A DNA stretch of 64,000 nucleotides. Origin: Clostridium sp. C2-6-12. Its GTDB lineage: Bacteria > Bacillota > Clostridia > Clostridiales > Clostridiaceae. A model generated the notes under the pieces. That model did no database searches and had not been told where the DNA came from. It worked only from the letters and a program-made list of their open reading frames with translations. The DNA lies in assembly GCF_009928485.1 (NCBI RefSeq), contig NZ_JAABNP010000006.1, positions 1-64,000 of the forward strand. The letters are read 5' to 3'. Made by a program: the position numbers and the translations under genes. Below, in pieces: positions 9,746-17,246 of the stretch; position 1 is the first letter of the stretch; every line of letters begins with the position of its first letter.

Positions 9746-10654
9746 TTATATACTCCATATTTTGGATTGCATAATATTAGTTAAATGATTTACATTAGAA
9801 GTTGAAAGTAAAGCAACGCTTCCATTAAATTGATTTGTAATATAGTTGAGTACCCAAGAATTTGGATCTTCTTGCTCCTCAAGTAATTTTTTTAGTTTAG
9901 CCCTGTTAAACAAAGTGTCATATTCCGATTTTATAATTTCTTTTTGAATATATTGCCCATGTAATAGAGGAGAATAGGCTACGAGAGTTAAATCTTTATA
10001 ATATTTAATATATTCTTCTAAATCTTTATTGACAGCAATCTGAGGTTGAAAATCTGCATCAATTGCTGGGCTAAGATAACTATATCTTTGCTGTATTGCA
10101 CTAAAAAATTTATAATTGTTTTTAGTGCAAATATTTCGAGCATTCTCTATGCGCCATGTTGTAAAATTGCTGCAGCCAATTTCTTTTATTAATCCATCTT
10201 TAATAAGCTCATTTAAGGTTCCAAGTGTTTCATCTTGAGGAGTATTATAATCATCCACATGTAAATATAATAAATCAATATAATCTATCTTAAGATTATC
10301 AAGTGATCTTTTTACAGATTCTATAATAACAGGTCTACTCAAGCCTTGCATATTTGAAAAATCTCTTTTTTCAAGATCTTTTGGAAGTGCCCCAAGTTTT
10401 GTTGCAATAACAACATTATTTCTATAATTGTATTTTTCTATCCATTTTCCTATTGTCTTTTCACTTTCAGTTCCATCACCACCATTCCATACAGCATAAT
10501 TATTTGAAGTATCAATAAAGTTTCCACCATTAGTTATATATTCATTCATAAGTTTAAAGGAATTTTCTTCATTTATAGTTGTACCAAAATTAATTGCTCC
10601 AAGTCCTAGAATAGATACATTTAATGACGAATTCCCAAGAGATATTTTTTTCAT
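9746..10654 (-). CDS. Aldo/keto reductase
   Basis: The 302-residue protein has a TIM-barrel NAD(P)H-dependent oxidoreductase sequence. The catalytic tetrad can be placed at D48, Y53, K86 and H132 (FIDTSNNY, ATKLG, LYLHVDD). The start is set at the ATG 10654, because AGGAG lies 8 bp ahead of it; an in-frame GTG at 10663 overlaps that site. It is transcribed divergently from an HxlR-family regulator, the common arrangement in which the regulator controls a reductase and its own gene. The family reduces aldehydes and ketones. The substrate here is not evident. Confidence 0.9.
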   Translation of the reverse strand: MKKISLGNSSLNVSILGLGAINFGTTINEENSFKLMNEYITNGGNFIDTSNNYAVWNGGDGTESEKTIGKWIEKYNYRNNVVIATKLGALPKDLEKRDFSNMQGLSRPVIIESVKRSLDNLKIDYIDLLYLHVDDYNTPQDETLGTLNELIKDGLIKEIGCSNFTTWRIENARNICTKNNYKFFSAIQQRYSYLSPAIDADFQPQIAVNKDLEEYIKYYKDLTLVAYSPLLHGQYIQKEIIKSEYDTLFNRAKLKKLLEEQEDPNSWVLNYITNQFNGSVALLSTSNVNHLTNIMQSKIWSI

Positions 10655-10716
10655 ATGAATCACTCCTACAAAGTTAGTTTATCTTTTGAGGAAATTATAA
10701 CTTAACTTTATCATCA

Positions 10717-10746
10717 TTGAAATTAGGCACTATTTTGTGGTATAGT
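10717..10746 (+). promoter_or_regulatory. Promoter of the hxlR-type gene
   Basis: TTGAAA (10717-10722) and TATAGT (10741-10746) are separated by 18 bp, with TG just upstream of the -10. The inverted repeat at 10723-10763 covers the spacer, the -10 and the likely start point. Confidence 0.6.
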
Positions 10747-10763
10747 TACAAAAAAGTGCCTAA
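10723..10763. promoter_or_regulatory. 41-bp inverted-repeat operator in front of the HxlR regulator
   Basis: The left arm TTAGGCACTATTTTGT (10723-10738) and right arm ACAAAAAAGTGCCTAA (10748-10763) are complementary at 15 of 16 positions around a 9-bp centre. The element covers the regulator's promoter, so autoregulation by the winged-helix dimer is likely. The divergent reductase promoter may be controlled too. Confidence 0.65.
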
Positions 10764-10776
10764 GGAGATGGCTGAA

Positions 10777-11124
10777 GTGGTAAATGAATGGGAAAAGGGC
10801 TGTCCTTTATTATTAACTCAAAGAATAATATTAGGAAAGTGGAAATTATCTATAATATGGTTTTTGGCAAAATATAGAGTCATGAGATATTCTGAGCTCA
10901 AGCGAGCTTTTGATGATTCTACTCTTACTCAAAAAATGTTAACTCAGCACTTAAGGGAACTTGAGGAAGATAATCTGGTCTGTAGAATATCATATAATGA
11001 AGTTCCACCAAGAGTGGAATATAGTTTAACTGAAATTGGTCTTAAATTTATTCCAGTTGTTGATATGATGGAAAAATGGGGAAAAGAATATATGGAGGAA
11101 TTCGTGGATAGTACTTTAGGTTAG
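10777..11124 (+). CDS. HxlR-family winged-helix transcriptional regulator
   Basis: The protein is 115 residues from a GTG at 10777, which has AAGGAG at 10762-10767 at a 9-bp spacing. Longer in-frame starts at 10717 (TTG) and 10768 (ATG) are poorer. The first falls on the -35 box and the second abuts the Shine-Dalgarno. The HxlR core is clear: CPLLLTQRIILGKWKLSIIW near the N-terminus, then a winged helix with LTQKMLTQHLRELEEDNLV and the wing YNEVPPRVEYSLTEIG. The usual HxlR cysteine near the start is present. Members respond to electrophiles or aldehydes and control adjacent reductases, which matches the divergent aldo/keto reductase. Confidence 0.9.
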   Translation: MVNEWEKGCPLLLTQRIILGKWKLSIIWFLAKYRVMRYSELKRAFDDSTLTQKMLTQHLRELEEDNLVCRISYNEVPPRVEYSLTEIGLKFIPVVDMMEKWGKEYMEEFVDSTLG

Positions 11125-11283
11125 TAAAGTAATAGGTATTTGTTTTTATCCATGTACATCTTTAAGAATATATATAAATAATGTATACTTTTAGGTATAA
11201 TTAGAAAAATAATGTTTTAAATTGTAAAACGCATTAAGGGGAAATAAACTCAAAGTGAAGAGTTTTTTAAAGGGGAATGAGTC

Positions 11284-12246
11284 ATGAACATATCAGAAGT
11301 TAAGGTTAAATTAACCGGAAATGATATATTAAGTATTATAAATGAATTTGTAAAAATTCAAGGATTAAATTTAAAAAGTGTAACCATTGAAGATGGAATA
11401 ATTTTAGAGGGAACTTTTAAAAAAGGAATAAAAATAGACTTTTTAATGAAGGTAGAAATAGTTGAGTGTTTTAATAATAAAATTGTTGCAAGAATAGTTA
11501 AAGTTAAAATTTTAAATCTTGGGCTTTTTAGAATTATAAGGAGCTTTGCATTGAAGCAGTTAGCAAAAGCTTTTAAATCATATGGAATAGAAAGTGAGAA
11601 AGATAAGGTAATAATTGATATAAATATGATTCTTAAAGATGTACCTTTTGTGGATTTAACTATTAATGAAATTTTTATGAAAAGATCAGAATTGTGGGTT
11701 GAAGCCTCAAATATTAATATTTCAATAGCAGGGGAATTAATAAAAAAGGTTGAAGCCGAAGAAGTAAAAGTAGAAGAGGTAGATGTTACAGCTGCACTAG
11801 AAATTACAAACAAAACAGAGGATAAATATTCAAAAGGAAGAGAAATTTTAAGTAATAAATTTCCAGAAGAAGCTAGACAATATAAGGATTATATATTTAT
11901 ATTAACAGATATAGTTTCTTTGATTTATAGATTGCTTAAGGATACCAGAGTTCCCTTGAAAACTAAGCTGATAATGTCAGCAGCAATTGCATATATAACA
12001 GTACCTACAGATTTAATACCTAGTAAAATACCATTTGTAGGGGCAATTGATGATATTGGAGTAGGGCTTTTTGCCTTGAATAAAGTTTTAAAAGATGTTC
12101 CCTTGTCTATAATAATAGAAAATTGGGAAGGTAATAATGAATTACTTATAGTATTAAAGAATGGAATTGAATATTTAACTGATTTTACTGGAGCAAGGAA
12201 TGTACAGAAATTATATGATGTTGTAGAAGAATTATCTACATTATAA
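11284..12246 (+). CDS. YkvA/DUF1232-domain protein with an uncharacterised N-terminal region
   Basis: This is a 320-residue protein. The C-terminal part (about 205-265) matches the DUF1232/YkvA family, with LKDTRVPLKTKLIMSAAIAY followed by the hallmark TVPTDLIPSKIPFVGAIDDIG. In many proteins this domain is a short membrane-associated hairpin of unknown function. The first 170 residues are alternating hydrophobic and polar, rich in beta strand by eye, with no recognised motif. There is no signal peptide. It is preceded by AAGGGG and followed 33 bp later by the RNase H gene, so the two may be co-transcribed. Function unknown. Confidence 0.65.
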   Translation: MNISEVKVKLTGNDILSIINEFVKIQGLNLKSVTIEDGIILEGTFKKGIKIDFLMKVEIVECFNNKIVARIVKVKILNLGLFRIIRSFALKQLAKAFKSYGIESEKDKVIIDINMILKDVPFVDLTINEIFMKRSELWVEASNINISIAGELIKKVEAEEVKVEEVDVTAALEITNKTEDKYSKGREILSNKFPEEARQYKDYIFILTDIVSLIYRLLKDTRVPLKTKLIMSAAIAYITVPTDLIPSKIPFVGAIDDIGVGLFALNKVLKDVPLSIIIENWEGNNELLIVLKNGIEYLTDFTGARNVQKLYDVVEELSTL

Positions 12247-12279
12247 ATAATAAAGAGTTTAGAAGGGATAATTAAAAAT

Positions 12280-13227
12280 ATGGCAAAGAAAGTTTATGCA
12301 ATACAATATGGATTTGATGCTAAAAATAATAAAAAAATTGAAAATGTTATAGTTAAAACTTGGGACGAGTGTTTAAAATTCGTTAAAGGTGTAAAAGGTG
12401 CTAAGTATAAAAGTTTTGAGAGTATGGAAGAAGCTAATGCTTATTTAGGCGAAGGAAATAGGATGTTAAAAAAAAGTGATGAAAATTATCCCAAAGATTG
12501 TCTTCATGCTTATGTTGATGGAAGCTATAATTCATCTGACGGAAGATATTCTTATGGCGTAGTTTGTGTCAAAAATAATATTGTTGAATACATAGAAAGC
12601 AATGCTGAAAAAGATACATCTGAAAAGAACATACGACAAATAGCAGGAGAGCTTAAGGGAGCCGTTAAAGCTGTTGAATATGCTTTGAAAAAAAAAGAAA
12701 CTAAAATAGTTTTATTTCATGACTATGAAGGTATAGCTCATCATGCAACTGGTGCTTGGGATAGAAAAGAGGAATCTTCTATGTCATATTATCACAGGAT
12801 GCAAGAACTAATGAATTCTGGAATTGAAGTCATATTTGTTAAAGTAGACAGCCATACTGGGGATTTATTTAATGAGCTGGTTGATGAAAAGTGCAAGGAA
12901 TGCTTAGGGATCAATTCAGATAAAGTTGTTGACAAATGGCTTAGTAAAGACATAATAGAAGTATCAGATGAAAAGGTGAAAGCAGAAATTTTAAGTTTAG
13001 CTCCTAATAAATCAAACAACATAATTTTATTTGGGGATAGTAAGAGCGAATTTATAGAAATAAAATCATTAAAAGAAGAACAAGAAAATTCCGATAACAG
13101 TGATAGGTTTAAGGAAATTGTAAATTTATATAAAAATAATTCTAAAGAAGCTAAAAAGAGAATTTCTAAATTATTGAGTAAAGAAAAAGAATGGTTTATT
13201 TTATACTTGCTGGATAATATTAAATAA
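12280..13227 (+). CDS. Ribonuclease HI with N-terminal hybrid-binding domain
   Basis: This 315-residue protein has three parts. Residues 1-60 form the RNase H1 N-terminal (viroplasmin-like) domain that binds RNA-DNA hybrids (KVYAIQYG, TWDECLKFVKGVKGAKYKSF). Residues 74-210 are a type I RNase H fold with catalytic D80, E124, D148 and D202 and H192 in the SHTGD loop. About 100 residues of lysine/glutamate-rich sequence follow that are not part of the usual enzyme. It should cleave the RNA strand of RNA-DNA hybrids. The C-terminal extension is unrecognised. Whether the symbol rnhA applies to this paralog is uncertain. Confidence 0.88.
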   Translation: MAKKVYAIQYGFDAKNNKKIENVIVKTWDECLKFVKGVKGAKYKSFESMEEANAYLGEGNRMLKKSDENYPKDCLHAYVDGSYNSSDGRYSYGVVCVKNNIVEYIESNAEKDTSEKNIRQIAGELKGAVKAVEYALKKKETKIVLFHDYEGIAHHATGAWDRKEESSMSYYHRMQELMNSGIEVIFVKVDSHTGDLFNELVDEKCKECLGINSDKVVDKWLSKDIIEVSDEKVKAEILSLAPNKSNNIILFGDSKSEFIEIKSLKEEQENSDNSDRFKEIVNLYKNNSKEAKKRISKLLSKEKEWFILYLLDNIK

Positions 13228-13364
13228 ATTTTTTTGAGTATTTTAATTTAAAGTATAATTTTCAAATAAATTATATAAATAAGGGAAAAATTAACAGGGA
13301 TAACTTTTTGAATAATACATAATATACTTTTAGAAAATAAATTATTATTAAAGAGGTGTTAATT

Positions 13365-13538
13365 ATGCAAGGTTTTTCAAAAGGAATGGTAGCTGGAATT
13401 TTAGTTGGAGTGGCTGTTGAAATGGCTATGATGCCACACTACGATAGAAGAACTCAAAGAACAATGAGAAGAGCTGGCAAAAGAATGAAGAATATGGCTG
13501 AATCTACATATAACGGAATCCAAGATTGGATGAGTTAA
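13365..13538 (+). CDS. Small YtxH-like membrane-anchored protein
   Basis: The protein is 57 residues from the ATG at 13365, preceded by AAGAGGTG (13351-13358). A glycine-rich hydrophobic segment (GMVAGILVGVAVEMAMM, about 6-22) could span or dip into the membrane. A basic amphipathic stretch with RRTQRTMRRAGKRMKNMAE follows. Size and layout match the YtxH-like small proteins common in Clostridium. Its molecular role is unknown. The gene stands alone with its own terminator. Confidence 0.7.
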   Translation: MQGFSKGMVAGILVGVAVEMAMMPHYDRRTQRTMRRAGKRMKNMAESTYNGIQDWMS

Positions 13539-13590
13539 ATGTTAATATTGTAGTGAATTTTTGATTAATTTATTAAATTTGATTTACAAA

Positions 13591-13664
13591 AGGCATACAA
13601 ATTAATTGGAAAAAATTTCACATGAGTTGTGAATTATTCCAATTAAGACTTGTATGTCTTTTAA
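13591..13664 (+). terminator. Long hairpin terminator after the YtxH-like gene
   Basis: A nearly continuous stem pairs GGCATACAA, AATTGGAA and TTCAC with their complements around an ATGA loop, and ends in a T-rich tail (13659-13663). Bases 13665-13790 hold only AT-rich sequence. Confidence 0.75.
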
Positions 13665-13791
13665 TTTATTTATAAATTATTATAAAAAAATATTTTCTGC
13701 CTATAAATTTTAGTATAAAAATGGATAAAAAAATTAAATTATATAAATTTTGGACAACATTTATATTTTTATGCAGTTTTTTATTAATTTA

Positions 13792-13800
13792 TGTTATAAT
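13792..13800 (+). promoter_or_regulatory. Extended -10 promoter element of the first HTH-TPR gene
   Basis: TGTTATAAT provides an extended -10 (TGN plus TATAAT at 13795-13800), 60 bp before the start codon. No good -35 box is seen. Confidence 0.45.
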
Positions 13801-13859
13801 TAAGGAAAATTATATTAAAATTAATTAAATAATTTGTTGAATAGAGAAGGATTAAAGAG

Positions 13860-15167
13860 ATGGAAATTCTATCATTGGGAGAGAAAATTAAAAGAAGAAG
13901 AAAACAACTGAATATGACATTAAAAGATTTGGCGAAAGATAGGATAACACCAGGGCAAATAAGTTTAGTTGAATCAGGTCGATCTAACCCTTCAGTTGAC
14001 TTGTTAGAATATTTAGCTGATACATTAAACACATCAGTAGAATACTTGATGGAATCCGAAGAAAGCCAAGCTGAAAAGATTAGTCTTTATTATGAACAAG
14101 TGGGAGAATCCTGTATTTTACAAGGTGATTTTGAAAAAGGGCAAAGATATATAGACAATGCCTTATATTATTGCGAAAAATATAATTTGGAATATAGGAA
14201 GGCAATGATATATTTTATAACTGCAAAATCTTATATGTATAAAAAAGATTTTCCTATGGCCCAAAAGTTTTTTTTATCAGCAAATGTAATATTTATTAAG
14301 AATAATAATTATGAGCAAATAATAAAAACTTTTTTAAATTTAGCCAATATAGCTTTAGAATTGAGAGCATATCATTCAGCTAGTAGTTATTTAAAACAAG
14401 CTGAGAAAGTATACTCAGATAATAAAGTGGTAGATGATTTTCTGATGGGTGAAATACACTACAATATGGCAAGAACATATTTTGATGTAGAAGAATTAGA
14501 TTCAGCATTAGAATATGCATATTTAGCTAAGAAAAGATTTGAACAGATATATAATGATGAAGATTATGCAAAGAACTTATTTTGTTTAGCAGAAGATTTC
14601 AATAAAAAAGGCGATTTATCAAATGCTATAAAATATTCTAAAAAGACATTGGAAGTGTATAAAAAAATACAATATAACAAAAGTATAGTAAGTATAGAAC
14701 ATAATTTAGGAAGGCTATTTTACGAATTAGGTGATTTAGAGGAATCGTTTAAGCATTATGAAGTCTCTAGAAATGTAAGTGTTCAAAATCGTGTTAGTAA
14801 TGTGAATGATATTTTAATTGATATTTGTAAAAATTATTTAAAATTAAAAAATACTGAACAATGTGTAAAAATACTAAAGAATATAGAAACCACAATTGAG
14901 GAAGATGATGTTGATAGAAAAATTGAATGTAAATTAATTAAACATACTATTTTTAGTATTGATGAAAAAGCCGAACAAGCTGAAAGTATATTGATTGATA
15001 CATATTTATTAGCAAAGAACAATGGAAGATTAGCTAAGGCTGGAGAGCTAGCTATGAGAGTAGGAAAATATTTCTTGGATAAAAAGGAAGAGGAAGAAGC
15101 TTCATATTACTTAAACCAAGGAATAAGATTATTTGATGAGGCAGCAAAATTAAAAATTAAAGAGTAA
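13860..15167 (+). CDS. XRE-type HTH regulator with TPR repeats (RRNPP-like), first of a pair
   Basis: The protein is 435 residues. Residues 7-62 are a Cro/C1-type helix-turn-helix (GEKIKRRRKQLNMTLKDLA, then QISLVESGRSNPSVDLLEYLA). The rest, about 70-430, is a run of helical tetratricopeptide-like repeats (for example ALEYAYLAKKRF, AIKYSKKTLEVYKKI, ESFKHYEVSRN). This is the architecture of RRNPP-family regulators (PlcR, NprR, Rgg and others), whose TPR domain binds a short secreted peptide. No pheromone-like small ORF was found beside it. The next gene, 13 bp downstream, is a paralog with the same first ten residues (MEILSxGEKIK). Peptide control is an inference from architecture. Confidence 0.85.
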   Translation: MEILSLGEKIKRRRKQLNMTLKDLAKDRITPGQISLVESGRSNPSVDLLEYLADTLNTSVEYLMESEESQAEKISLYYEQVGESCILQGDFEKGQRYIDNALYYCEKYNLEYRKAMIYFITAKSYMYKKDFPMAQKFFLSANVIFIKNNNYEQIIKTFLNLANIALELRAYHSASSYLKQAEKVYSDNKVVDDFLMGEIHYNMARTYFDVEELDSALEYAYLAKKRFEQIYNDEDYAKNLFCLAEDFNKKGDLSNAIKYSKKTLEVYKKIQYNKSIVSIEHNLGRLFYELGDLEESFKHYEVSRNVSVQNRVSNVNDILIDICKNYLKLKNTEQCVKILKNIETTIEEDDVDRKIECKLIKHTIFSIDEKAEQAESILIDTYLLAKNNGRLAKAGELAMRVGKYFLDKKEEEEASYYLNQGIRLFDEAAKLKIKE

Positions 15168-15180
15168 ATGGGTGATAGAG

Positions 15181-16446
15181 TTGGAAATACTGTCTACTGG
15201 TGAAAAAATAAAAAGAGCTAGAATATTTAAGGGAATTACTTTAAAAGACCTTTGTGGAACTAGAATTTCAATTGCTAAAATGAGTTGTATAGAAAATGGA
15301 AAAATTAAAGCTGACAAAGAATTACTTAAATACATAGCTGAAAAAATAGAAATTGATTTGGATTATTTAGTTGAAGATGTTTATGAGCAGATATTAAATA
15401 ATTTAAATTTTATTAAAAAGAATATTTCATGGGATAAAGATTCTGAAAATAAGTTGAAGGACAATTTGAGTTATGCGCTTAAATACAAATATTATGATTT
15501 AGCATTTGAATTAATACATATACTATTTTCTTACTATGTAGAAGAAAATAAAGTGGAAAATATCCAATTAATAGTTTCACAATACTATGATTTATATCAG
15601 CGAAATAATACAGAGAAAAATACAGTTATATATTTTAAAGATATGGCAAGATATCTTTCTCAAAATGAAGAATATATAGAAGCAATTTCTTACTATAGTA
15701 AACTTAGAGAAATGTTTCATCAAAATAAAGACGGATTTGATAGTGCTGAATATTGTTTGATTGGCTATAATGAAGCTTTATGCTATCAAAATTTAAACAA
15801 GTCAGAAGAAGCGTATACTATATTATCAGAAATAATAGAATATGTTAATTCATTAAAAACTGATGAAGGCAAAGGGAAGATATATCATATTTATGCTACA
15901 GTATGTATTAAATTAAAGAAAGAGAACGTAGAAGAGTATATAAATAAAGCATACGAATATCAAAAATATAATCCTATATCATTAGCATTATCTCACGGAA
16001 ATTACGGAAAATATTACTTTGAAGTAGGGGAAAGAGATAAAGCAATTTCAGAGTTAGAAAATGGAATAAAGATATTCCCAAGTGATAACGTGGAAAAGAA
16101 TGTAGAATTCTTAAATTATTGCACAAACATATTAATTGAAAATTTAGAGTATAATACAGCGTATAAGATTACAGAAGAAGCTTTAAATATGGCAATTATT
16201 ACTGACAATATTAAATTAATTGAAAAGTCATATTATTTTAAAGGGTTAATACTTCAAAAGATGGATAAATATAATGAAGCAGAAAAATATATGAATTTAT
16301 CATTAGATTCCTTATTTAAATTTGGAACAAGAGAAGAAAGAAAAAACAGATATATAGATATGGGACATCTTTATTATCAGCTTGGTTCCACTGCTGATGC
16401 TTTAAAATACTTTAATTTGGCTTTAGCTGTAGATAAAAAGATTTAA
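15181..16446 (+). CDS. XRE-type HTH regulator with TPR repeats (RRNPP-like), second of a pair
   Basis: The protein is 421 residues from the TTG at 15181, chosen because it aligns with the first residues of the upstream paralog and has GGGTGAT 4-5 bp ahead. An in-frame GTG at 15172 would overlap that site. The HTH at about 5-60 is weaker than that of the paralog (KGITLKDLCGTRISIAKMSCIENGKIK). TPR-like helices fill the rest, including YNEAEKYMNLSLDSLFKFG and STADALKYFNLALAV at the end. The pair is probably one operon. DNA target and ligand are unknown. Divergence of the two HTHs suggests separate targets or a heteromeric complex. Confidence 0.82.
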   Translation: MEILSTGEKIKRARIFKGITLKDLCGTRISIAKMSCIENGKIKADKELLKYIAEKIEIDLDYLVEDVYEQILNNLNFIKKNISWDKDSENKLKDNLSYALKYKYYDLAFELIHILFSYYVEENKVENIQLIVSQYYDLYQRNNTEKNTVIYFKDMARYLSQNEEYIEAISYYSKLREMFHQNKDGFDSAEYCLIGYNEALCYQNLNKSEEAYTILSEIIEYVNSLKTDEGKGKIYHIYATVCIKLKKENVEEYINKAYEYQKYNPISLALSHGNYGKYYFEVGERDKAISELENGIKIFPSDNVEKNVEFLNYCTNILIENLEYNTAYKITEEALNMAIITDNIKLIEKSYYFKGLILQKMDKYNEAEKYMNLSLDSLFKFGTREERKNRYIDMGHLYYQLGSTADALKYFNLALAVDKKI

Positions 16447-16460
16447 TAATATCAAATAAA

Positions 16461-16507
16461 AACAAGAATTCTAATTTAAGTTTTAAACTAGAATTCTTGT
16501 TTTTTTA
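16461..16507. terminator. Bidirectional terminator between the HTH-TPR pair and the CBS gene
   Basis: AACAAGAATTCTA (16461-16473) pairs with TAGAATTCTTGT (16489-16500), followed by seven Ts. The genes converge here. Confidence 0.85.
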
Positions 16508-16538
16508 TATGTTATAAGTAAAAAGTGTCAGTTAAATG

Positions 16539-16952
16539 TTATTCCTCAGTAGATAAATTATCATCATAAGTTTGAGGATTTATATTAAGAAAATAGTCCA
16601 ATAAATCTTCAATACTAATGATTCCTACAATCTTTTCATTTTCAACTACAGGCATAGATATAATATCATTTTTTCTTAAACGTCTAGCAACAGTATAGAA
16701 GTCTTCATTAGATTGAGCTACTATTACAGACTTAGACATAACCCACTCAACCGGACAGCTAACATAATGACCAGGATGTACCATAAATCTATAAATATCA
16801 GCCTTTACTACCATTCCTACTAAATTGTTATTATCATCTACTACAGGCATACCATTTATGCCGGATTCATTCATGAAATCTAAAGCTTTATCAATAGAAT
16901 CATTTGCGTGAATAGTGTGAAAATCTTGCTTAAGAATAGAATTAATTTTCAT
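16539..16952 (-). CDS. Two-CBS-domain protein
   Basis: The 137-residue protein consists of two CBS repeats (about 7-60 and 72-127). Each carries the typical sigma turn: GINGMPVVDDNNNLVGMVVKA in the first and NDIISMPVVENEKIVGIISIE in the second. CBS pairs bind adenine nucleotides (AMP, ATP, SAM or c-di-AMP) and act as sensor modules. There is no fused effector, so its partner is unknown. It has a strong ribosome binding site (GAGGTGAT) ahead of the ATG. It is convergent with the HTH-TPR operon and divergent from clpB. Confidence 0.88.
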   Translation of the reverse strand: MKINSILKQDFHTIHANDSIDKALDFMNESGINGMPVVDDNNNLVGMVVKADIYRFMVHPGHYVSCPVEWVMSKSVIVAQSNEDFYTVARRLRKNDIISMPVVENEKIVGIISIEDLLDYFLNINPQTYDDNLSTEE

Positions 16953-17107
16953 AATATCACCTCTTTTAAAAAATAATATTCTAATTGTACATGAATTACA
17001 AATTAGGATAAATATATAGTTCTACATATTATTATTTTACTACAAAATAACTAAATTTTAAATAAGAGTTTAAGCAATAAAAAAATTATTTAAAAACAAA
17101 AATACAC

Positions 17108-17124
17108 TTTGACTTTCTTTGACC
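17108..17124. promoter_or_regulatory. CtsR operator in the clpB promoter
   Basis: Read on the minus strand this is GGTCAAA-GAA-AGTCAAA, the CtsR heptad direct repeat with a 3-bp spacer. It overlaps the -35 box, as expected for repression. The ctsR gene itself is not in this window. The 150 bp between here and the CBS gene show nothing else. Confidence 0.85.
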
Positions 17125-17137
17125 TATGTATTATTAT
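17109..17137 (+). promoter_or_regulatory. clpB promoter
   Basis: TTGACT (17109-17114) and TATTAT (17132-17137) have a 17-bp spacer. The -35 box is part of the CtsR repeat. Confidence 0.6.
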
Positions 17138-17246
17138 ATATTTAAGAAGGAAGTGTTTAGTTATATGTTAACAATTATGAGTTTAGCAGGAAATCTCTTT
17201 ATGAGAATTCTGTAATTATATAAAATTAATTATACTAGGAGGAATA

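Noticed and set aside
17165-17215. 16-codon upstream frame in the clpB leader (MLTIMSLAGNLFMRIL)
   Set aside because: It has an AAGGAAG sequence upstream, but at this length it can arise by chance and there is no evidence of attenuation.
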